Of a DNA stretch of 7,987 nucleotides, positions 1 through 4,737 are shown in pieces. Below the pieces are notes generated by a model. The model was not told the DNA's origin. It did not search any database and saw only the letters and a program-made list of their open reading frames with translations. A program made the position numbers and the translations under genes. This stretch comes from JBMCLJ01 sp048615375 (GTDB taxonomy: Bacteria; Patescibacteriota; Dojkabacteria; JAOAGR01): positions 1 to 7,987 of the forward strand of contig JBMCLJ010000063.1 in assembly GCA_048615375.1 (NCBI GenBank). The letters are read 5' to 3'. The number at the start of each line of letters is the position of its first letter. The first letter of the stretch is position 1.

Positions 1-1
1 C

Positions 2-847
2 CGTATCCCTTCATTCCGTTTCCCGGAACGCGCGATCAGAACAATGGGTAAAATGTGGTGGTGGAAAAATAACGTAGATCTGAGGTCGGCATACGAAACG
101 ACGCACTCTCACTCCGCTGGTGTACTCCCTGAGCAAGACAGCATCAAGCAGGTTATTGCAAAAGCCAAAAAAGAAAAACGATCTGTCTTAAATAATTTTG
201 AATCAAATGAGATTTTGAAAGGATGGGGAATCAATACCCCTCCAACTGCAGATATTAAAACCCTTAAGGAAGCGTTACAATTTACTTCAGAACATGGCTG
301 GCCGGTGGTACTAAAGGTGTCTTCAAGCAAAATCCTTCATAAATCGGATCTCGGTGGGGTAATCGTAAATATTAATAATCGGCAAAAGCTTCAGAGCAGC
401 CTTAAGACAATGCAGGAACGCATCAGCAAACTCGATCCGGAAGTTCGTCGCCACACGAAAATTCAAATTCAAAAACAAGTTACTGGTGGTAAGGAAATTA
501 TCGTCGGTGTGAAACATGACGCGAATTTCGGGCCAGTCATGATGTTTGGGGCAGGAGGAACCCTCGCCGAAATCATCCAGGACAGGAATCTGAAGATGCT
601 CCCGATCAATGAACATGAAGCTACAGATCTCATCGAACAGTCAAAAATCTTCAAGTTACTCGAGGGGTATCGCGGAGAGAAACCTTATGACACTACCAGA
701 CTTAAAAAGCTCCTCACTCAAGTAAGTAATCTTGTGCAGAATTTTCCAGATATTGCCGATATTGAAATCAATCCGGTTATAATTACCTATGATAATGTGT
801 GGGCGGTTGACGGTAAAATCATGCTCCATGAGCATACAGCAGAATAG
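2..847 (+). CDS. ADP-forming acyl/acetyl-CoA synthetase, C-terminal ATP-grasp part (5' partial)
   Basis: This is the beta (ATP-grasp) part of an ADP-forming acetyl/acyl-CoA synthetase, which interconverts acyl-CoA + ADP + Pi with acid + CoA + ATP in the cytoplasm. Counting from the in-frame Met at 44, the nucleotide-binding lysine lies in VVLKV (K91). It is followed by the family signature HKSDLGGV (99-106), then GGKEIIVGVKHD (148-159), the glycine-rich FGAGGTLAEI (168-177) and the metal-site-like IEINP (240-244). The frame stays open upstream of 44 to the window edge. Those codons read FPERAIRTMGKM, which resembles the end of the CoA-binding alpha part and the linker of fused alpha-beta enzymes. 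I therefore call the gene truncated by the window rather than starting at 44; no ribosome binding site precedes that ATG. The catalytic His of the alpha part would lie outside. Acyl substrate is unknown. The family call is firm and the fused architecture is likely. Confidence 0.85.
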   Translation, partial: RIPSFRFPERAIRTMGKMWWWKNNVDLRSAYETTHSHSAGVLPEQDSIKQVIAKAKKEKRSVLNNFESNEILKGWGINTPPTADIKTLKEALQFTSEHGWPVVLKVSSSKILHKSDLGGVIVNINNRQKLQSSLKTMQERISKLDPEVRRHTKIQIQKQVTGGKEIIVGVKHDANFGPVMMFGAGGTLAEIIQDRNLKMLPINEHEATDLIEQSKIFKLLEGYRGEKPYDTTRLKKLLTQVSNLVQNFPDIADIEINPVIITYDNVWAVDGKIMLHEHTAE

Positions 848-888
848 CTTGAATAATGCCCGGAGCAATGTACGTAATCGCATTTTAT

Positions 889-897
889 TGATACAAT
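889..897 (+). promoter_or_regulatory. Extended -10 promoter of mraY
   Basis: TGATACAAT matches the extended -10 consensus TGnTAnnnT. It ends 9 bases before the mraY ATG, so transcription would begin within about three bases of the start codon. No convincing -35 box lies 16-18 bases upstream and no Shine-Dalgarno fits in the gap. A leaderless or nearly leaderless mRNA is inferred. Confidence 0.5.
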
Positions 898-906
898 CAC
901 ACGACT

Positions 907-2163
907 ATGAACCCAGCGCAGGATATATTGGACTTTTTGCCGTATGGTAATACTCTTTCTAAGGTACTGTTATACTTTATCGGTTCGGCGATCATCGCGT
1001 TTATACTTGCGCCTTTCATTATTAACATTTTATATAAATTACGTATTCACCGTGTAGCAAAAGGTGACGTGATCTCCCAGTCTGACTATGACAAAGGCAA
1101 AATCGGCACTCCTATTATGGGTGGTTTTATTGTCGTTGCAACTGTTCTACTGATTACCTATTTGTTTAATTGGGAGAGGAATTTCACCTTCTTACCGATT
1201 GGAGCATTAATCCTGTCATCATGTGTTGGTGGCATAGATGATTTGCTTAATATTTTCGGACAGGCGCGTAAACAGCCAAAACCGCTGAAACTCCATCTAA
1301 AACTTATCCGGGTTCATAAATCCTGGAGCATGCGGATTTTTTACTTTATTACTACTCCATGGGCAGTACTAAAACGCTTTTTTTTATTCCTTGGCTCAAA
1401 ACCCAAGTCAGGTCTGCAAGTTCATGAAAAACTCATTGCTCAAGCATTTATAGGTATAACCGTAGGAGTGTGGGTGTACTATAAAGTAGGCTGGAGCGAT
1501 GTCTGGATTCCTTATATCAGTTCGTTTGATTTCCTCACACAGCTGATTAACGCGTTTCCGTTTTTTATGGTTGATGAGGTAAGGAGTACTATAGATATTG
1601 GTGCTCTGATGATACCGTTTATCGCGGTTACAATAATGACAATTACGAACGCGGTGAATATTTCTGACGGTATGGACGGTATGGCAGCGGGTCTTTTGGT
1701 AAACGCGTTCCTTGGTTACACTATTATTGCATTTAATCTGTCTTTGCCGTTTCTGAATAACTCTACCGGTAATGAAGATTTTCGCTATATTTCGTATTTA
1801 TGCGCTACAACGTCAGGAGCACTTCTGGCTTACCTGTATTTCAATGTTAAGCCTGCCCGCGTACAAATGGGAGACTTTGGCGCACTTGGACTGGGCACAC
1901 TGCTATCAGTTATTGCGATCGTCCTGCATCGTGAATTCACCTTGCTATTCCTGTGTGGTGTATTTTTATTTAACGGTATTATCTCAAGGATTATCCAGAA
2001 AATATGGAGAAAAGCTACCGGCAAAAAGCTATTCCGAATGATTCCGCTTCACTATCACTTTGAGCTTAAAGGCTGGCCCGAAGAAAAAGTTGTCATGAGA
2101 TTCTGGATTATCAGCGCCGTGCTGACAGCGATGGGTATTTGGCTCGGAAGCCTGATGGTATAA
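907..2163 (+). CDS. mraY: Phospho-N-acetylmuramoyl-pentapeptide transferase (MraY)
   Basis: MraY is the integral membrane enzyme that transfers phospho-MurNAc-pentapeptide from UDP to undecaprenyl phosphate, making lipid I for peptidoglycan. Family motifs appear in order: KGKIGTPIMGG (63-73), GGIDD with the Asp pair D111-D112, GLQVHEKLIAQ (169-179), NAVNISDGMDGMA (248-260), MGDFGALGLG with D323 (321-330), and PLHYHFELKGW (380-390) followed by RFW (398-400). The many hydrophobic segments fit the ten-helix fold. At 418 residues it is longer than the usual ~320-360. About 44 extra residues lie between the Asp pair and GLQ, and a smaller extra stretch precedes TNAVN. The usual HHH motif reads HYH, and MGDxGSL reads MGDFGAL. 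The gene stands alone, without the usual dcw (mur/fts) neighbours. The ATG at 907 gives a full N-terminus and lies just after an extended -10 box. Identification is secure. Confidence 0.95.
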   Translation: MNPAQDILDFLPYGNTLSKVLLYFIGSAIIAFILAPFIINILYKLRIHRVAKGDVISQSDYDKGKIGTPIMGGFIVVATVLLITYLFNWERNFTFLPIGALILSSCVGGIDDLLNIFGQARKQPKPLKLHLKLIRVHKSWSMRIFYFITTPWAVLKRFFLFLGSKPKSGLQVHEKLIAQAFIGITVGVWVYYKVGWSDVWIPYISSFDFLTQLINAFPFFMVDEVRSTIDIGALMIPFIAVTIMTITNAVNISDGMDGMAAGLLVNAFLGYTIIAFNLSLPFLNNSTGNEDFRYISYLCATTSGALLAYLYFNVKPARVQMGDFGALGLGTLLSVIAIVLHREFTLLFLCGVFLFNGIISRIIQKIWRKATGKKLFRMIPLHYHFELKGWPEEKVVMRFWIISAVLTAMGIWLGSLMV

Positions 2164-2187
2164 AACGTTAGAAGGTTTTAAAAATTT

Positions 2188-2196
2188 TGATACAAT
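2188..2196 (+). promoter_or_regulatory. Extended -10 promoter of the 62-residue gene
   Basis: TTTTGATACAAT ends at 2196, six bases before the ATG at 2203. The TGATACAAT core is identical to the one before mraY. The distance puts the transcription start on or next to the A of the ATG, so a leaderless mRNA is predicted. A -35 box is weak at best (TTAGAA at 2168-2173, 17-base spacer). Confidence 0.5.
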
Positions 2197-2202
2197 AGCG
2201 GT

Positions 2203-2391
2203 ATGAGTACCAAAACTAATTCACCATATGATTATGTCAAAAATACTCATATGCGGCTTATTGTCATGCTCGCAGTAGGAAGCTTCCTCTTATTCTCAAT
2301 CAGCATGATATGTCTCTTCTCTTTTCTTTTCTGGCAAAACTGGGATATCAGAAATAATGTCGAAAGTGTCAATGAAGAAGCGTTTGAATAA
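2203..2391 (+). CDS. Small single-span membrane protein, unknown function
   Basis: I do not recognise this 62-residue protein. A polar N-terminus (1-18) is followed by one long hydrophobic segment at about 19-44, then WQNWDIRN and a short acidic tail rich in Glu and Asn. Positive charges lie on both sides of the span, so orientation is uncertain. The ORF is short, but an extended -10 box identical to that of mraY lies six bases before its ATG, which argues that it is a real, separately transcribed gene. No Shine-Dalgarno is present. It follows mraY by 39 bases and converges on the lysozyme-like gene 33 bases downstream. A role near cell-wall synthesis is possible from position only. Confidence 0.6.
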   Translation: MSTKTNSPYDYVKNTHMRLIVMLAVGSFLLFSISMICLFSFLFWQNWDIRNNVESVNEEAFE

Positions 2392-2424
2392 TTCAAAAGG
2401 TGAGGTAACTATTGGCACATTGAC

Positions 2425-2994
2425 TTAAGGTATTGTGTTATAGTGCAAAAGAAGCTTCTGAAGATACTGATCCGGGTTAGGGTTATACGGCGAAGCGATC
2501 GTTGCTGGTGTCGTAGCCCCCCTTGAAAAGTATCCCTTATACATCATCTGCATATACCCATGTATTGCCGCTTCAGGGCTTGGCCAGCTCACCGATCCAT
2601 ATCCCCAGCAGTTATATGGCTTGAAATTAACTCTACAGTATCCTGATTCTACGCCTGCAATCGCTACGAGCAGCTTATAGCTCACTCCATACGCGTCAGA
2701 TACAGAAATAATAAGATCAGCGTAGTCTGCAAGATAGGTCCCTTTTCCACGTAAAAACTGTTCAAGTATAATAGCCCGTCCATCACGTGGTTTTACAGGT
2801 TCTTCGACAAGACCATAGTATAATGATGGCTCCTTGATGTGCATACTTGAAAGTGCATTACCGAGAACTATCCGGTCCTCAGCCCGAATATCTTTATATT
2901 CAAGTTGTGCCACGTATTGGCTAAAAATGCTAATAAGTAAGGTAAACGTGATAATCTGCAACAAAAATCGCAGCTTATATTGTACTTGTATCAA
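2425..2994 (-). CDS. Signal-anchored lysozyme-like protein, copy 1 (start disrupted by A9 run)
   Basis: Predicted exported protein with a probable lysozyme-like (muramidase/glucosaminidase/transglycosylase) domain; the exact family was not recognised. From the TTG at 2994 it is 189 residues. A hydrophobic segment at about 9-26 is a signal peptide or anchor. A linker is followed by a domain from about 73 with DLIISVSDAYGVSYK, VAIAGVESGYC (E116 in the position of a catalytic Glu, C120) and NCWGYG (C129), ending in a Tyr/Pro-rich tail. C120 and C129 may form a disulfide outside the membrane. The copy at 3128-3706 shares all these motifs and the terminal Ile-Pro. TTG is the only usable start in this frame that keeps the signal segment; the next ATG (residue 51) removes it. 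An ATG at 3013-3011 with a good Shine-Dalgarno would give an N-terminus beginning MNKKNTLIQVQYK if the nine-A run were one base shorter. The gene is therefore frameshifted, slippage-controlled, mis-sequenced, or really TTG-started. Confidence 0.75.
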   Translation of the reverse strand: MIQVQYKLRFLLQIITFTLLISIFSQYVAQLEYKDIRAEDRIVLGNALSSMHIKEPSLYYGLVEEPVKPRDGRAIILEQFLRGKGTYLADYADLIISVSDAYGVSYKLLVAIAGVESGYCRVNFKPYNCWGYGSVSWPSPEAAIHGYMQMMYKGYFSRGATTPATIASPYNPNPDQYLQKLLLHYNTIP

Positions 2995-2998
2995 TGTA

Positions 2999-3007
2999 TT
3001 TTTTTTT
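2999..3007 (-). repeat. Nine-A homopolymer between ATG/RBS and the lysozyme-like reading frame
   Basis: On the minus strand ATG AAT (3013-3008) is followed by nine A residues. As given, translation from this ATG reads MNKKKYIDTSTI and stops at TAA (2977-2975). With eight A residues it would run straight into the 2425-2994 frame. Runs of this length are prone to polymerase slippage and to sequencing or assembly error. Confidence 0.6.
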
Positions 3008-3018
3008 ATTCATATAGA

Positions 3019-3026
3019 CTCTCTCC
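3019..3026 (-). promoter_or_regulatory. Shine-Dalgarno GGAGAGAG before ATG 3013
   Basis: GGAGAGAG on the minus strand ends five bases before the ATG at 3013-3011, and its GGAG core lies nine bases away. It is the clearest ribosome binding site in the window; most other genes here show none. Its placement supports 3013 rather than the TTG at 2994 as the intended start of the first lysozyme-like gene. Confidence 0.55.
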
Positions 3027-3079
3027 GACAGACGATGATGATGATGTCTGGGGCATGTGCCGGAAAAATGAACTGAGAG

Positions 3080-3107
3080 ATTATACATAAAATTCAGAAT
3101 TTCACAA
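3080..3107 (-). promoter_or_regulatory. Sigma-70-type promoter of lysozyme-like copy 1
   Basis: On the minus strand TTGTGA (3107-3102) and a perfect TATAAT (3085-3080) are separated by 16 bases. Transcription would start near 3073, giving a leader of about 60 bases that carries the Shine-Dalgarno and an imperfect hairpin, CAGAC (3050-3046) with GTCTG (3033-3029), whose loop is a four-fold ATC trinucleotide repeat. It lies between the two paralogs, so copy 1 can be expressed independently of copy 2. Confidence 0.5.
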
Positions 3108-3127
3108 AAACAGGATTAACTTTATTC

Positions 3128-3706
3128 TCAAGGTATTTCTTCTATATACCTTTGCACTTTTTCGGAGAACTTCTCAGGATATGGATTGTATACCTCGGAT
3201 ATCGTCTCAATTGTTCGCAGACCTTTAGAAAAGTACCACGTATTCATAAGCCGCATGTATTCCTGTATACCGGTACGAAGTGAACTCCAGGAGTAATCAC
3301 CGTATCCCCAGCAATTATTTTCTCTGAACTGCACAAGGCAAAAGCTTGACTCTACACCAGCTAATGCCACCGGAATTTTATATGAAATGCCATATCTGTC
3401 AGAAAGTGAAATAACCAGATCAGAATACCCTGCAAGAGGAGAGTTTTTCTCCTGTAAGTATACTTCCAGTCTTATTGCCCGCATATCTCGTGGTCGAACC
3501 GGCTCAATTGGCAGGGTAAGTGAGTAACTCCTGGCCGGCTCAATGTTTTGCGTGCTTTCAACATATACCTTCCCGCCGTAGTAGGCGTAGGCTGAAGAGT
3601 TTGGGACACTATTTGTCAACAAAACAAGATGCAGGAATACTACAAAAACAATTGTTATAAAGCTTGCTTTTAATAAAATAATAATCTTATTGTAGTTTCT
3701 TGACAC
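3128..3706 (-). CDS. Signal-anchored lysozyme-like protein, copy 2
   Basis: Paralog of the 2425-2994 protein, 192 residues, probably exported and membrane-anchored. The hydrophobic segment is at about 8-31. The domain from about 76 contains DLVISLSDRYGISYK (96-110), VALAGVESSFC (113-123, with E119 and C123) and NCWGYG (131-136, C132), then a YM..M...YFS segment and a YNP.P motif near the C-terminus. The Glu-Ser followed by an Asn-Cys-Trp-Gly turn recalls lysozyme-fold glucosaminidases and soluble transglycosylases, so peptidoglycan cleavage is inferred, not shown. The GTG at 3706 is chosen because it is the only good start before the signal segment; an in-frame stop lies about 50 bases further upstream. 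No Shine-Dalgarno is visible. The two copies have diverged most in the linker (about residues 30-70), which suggests an old duplication rather than a recent one. Confidence 0.8.
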   Translation of the reverse strand: MSRNYNKIIILLKASFITIVFVVFLHLVLLTNSVPNSSAYAYYGGKVYVESTQNIEPARSYSLTLPIEPVRPRDMRAIRLEVYLQEKNSPLAGYSDLVISLSDRYGISYKIPVALAGVESSFCLVQFRENNCWGYGDYSWSSLRTGIQEYMRLMNTWYFSKGLRTIETISEVYNPYPEKFSEKVQRYIEEIP

Positions 3707-3825
3707 GCAAGGTACCAGCTTATGTACACTTTTCCGTGAGTCACTAGACTGTTAGAAAACGACAATACAAATTCTATAGTAAATACAGTTAAAAGTATAG
3801 CCCGCTATCGGATGCATGCGCATGA

Positions 3826-3856
3826 TAGACAAATACGCGTAAAAATAAGCTATAAT
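3826..3856 (+). promoter_or_regulatory. Promoter of the SanA-like gene
   Basis: The 3707-3905 gap between divergent genes holds a perfect TATAAT (3851-3856) with a weak TAGACA -35 candidate (3826-3831, 19-base spacer). This leaves a leader of about 43 bases before the ATG at 3906, with no Shine-Dalgarno. A second weaker extended -10 candidate, TGATACGCT (3886-3894), lies 11 bases before the ATG and resembles the start-proximal boxes elsewhere in the window. Nothing else is clear in the gap beyond small palindromes (GTGAGTCAC at 3736-3744). Confidence 0.4.
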
Positions 3857-3905
3857 CCCCCCGAAGCTTCAGGATACACAGGTATTTGATACGCTGCAAT
3901 AACAT

Positions 3906-4733
3906 ATGGATACTAGTAAGAACAAAGGCTCTTTACGTATACTACTTCTAACACTTTTAGCGGGTGGATGCTTCATTGTTCTTATATTGATCAGGCAATT
4001 TCATGAAAAACCAGACTCTGAAACCGAAGAAAATAGCAATCCAATCGCGCTGGAAGCGGTTCCAGTTACCAGCCATACCGTCCAGAAATTCAAGAAAAAG
4101 AAAAACTGGAAACCAGTTAGTATACTGACAATTATACTCAGCATCCTTATAGTACCGTACCTCTTTTACTTTTCTATTGCTCATAATTACAGGGATCTTA
4201 TTTTTTCCGATATTAAGAATGTGCCTGAAATGAATACTGCTTTAGTCCTTGGCGCAGGTATAATCGATAATAAACGCCCAACGAAGACACTCTTGAACCG
4301 GCTTGAAGCAGCTGCGGAGCTGTATCATAACGGTAGAATAGAAAAAATTATTCTCAGTGGGGATAACAGTGCGGTGGATTATAATGAACCACAGGTAATG
4401 ATTGATACTGCAATTGAATTGGACATTCCGCGTGAAGCGCTCCAGCCGGATTATGCCGGGAGAAGAACATATGACAGTTGTTGGAGAGCGAAAGAGATTT
4501 TTTCACAGAATAAAATTATTGTAGTAACTCAAAGCTATCATATCGTACGCAGTGTTTACCTCTGCAACAAACTTGGGATTGAGGCATACGGCTATACAGC
4601 CAGGACCCACGAGAATGACGCAAAATTATGGAGCTATCAGGTTATCAGAAATAACTACGCCATCATTGTCAGCTCTTTTGATGTCTATATCCGTAAACCG
4701 GATGTAATTGGTGGTAATAAAATCCCAGTATAA
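3906..4733 (+). CDS. SanA/YdcF-like DUF218 membrane protein with extra N-terminal span
   Basis: Residues about 111-262 form a DUF218 (SanA/YdcF) domain: ALVLGAGIIDNKRPT (112-126), NRLEAAAELYHNGRIEKIILSGD (131-153, family pattern with Leu-Ser-Gly-Asp), RRTYDSCWRAKEIF (186-199) and IIVVTQSYHIVRSVYLC (204-220, the VT-Ser-xHxxR signature). In E. coli SanA this family supports envelope barrier function and vancomycin tolerance; the biochemical activity is not settled. Residues 71-90 form the membrane segment expected just before a SanA domain. The 275-residue protein has another hydrophobic segment at about 11-29 and a charged, Lys-rich linker (33-69) that SanA proteins (~240 residues) usually lack. 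No alternative ATG occurs before residue 109, so the longer start is kept. The gene converges on uvrB with only four bases between their stop codons. The domain call is confident; the precise role is unknown. Confidence 0.85.
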   Translation: MDTSKNKGSLRILLLTLLAGGCFIVLILIRQFHEKPDSETEENSNPIALEAVPVTSHTVQKFKKKKNWKPVSILTIILSILIVPYLFYFSIAHNYRDLIFSDIKNVPEMNTALVLGAGIIDNKRPTKTLLNRLEAAAELYHNGRIEKIILSGDNSAVDYNEPQVMIDTAIELDIPREALQPDYAGRRTYDSCWRAKEIFSQNKIIVVTQSYHIVRSVYLCNKLGIEAYGYTARTHENDAKLWSYQVIRNNYAIIVSSFDVYIRKPDVIGGNKIPV

Positions 4734-4737
4734 TTAC

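Noticed and set aside
1772..2041. Open frame of 89 codons on the plus strand inside mraY in another frame.
   Set aside because: It lies wholly within the conserved C-terminal half of MraY and shows no recognisable protein features.
2161..2188. TAAAAC...GTTTTA inverted repeat after mraY followed by an AT-rich stretch, resembling a terminator.
   Set aside because: Only six weak, mostly A-T pairs, and the following bases are AAAAATTTT rather than a T-run.
2408..2444. Possible bidirectional terminator between the convergent 62-residue and lysozyme-like genes (ACTAT...ATAGT with an inner CACA/TGTG).
   Set aside because: The stem is interrupted by unpaired bases, the loop is long, there is no U-run on either strand, and it overlaps coding sequence.
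2981..2994. TTGATACAAG and TACAAT at the TTG start of lysozyme-like copy 1, resembling the extended -10 boxes elsewhere.
   Set aside because: It would start transcription inside the coding region and bypass the signal segment; a better TTGTGA/TATAAT promoter lies upstream at 3107-3080.
3128..3130. Possible UGA recoding (as in some candidate phyla that read UGA as Gly).
   Set aside because: The TGA falls exactly at the Ile-Pro terminus shared with the TAA-terminated paralog, and reading through meets TAA after one codon. No in-frame TGA interrupts other genes.
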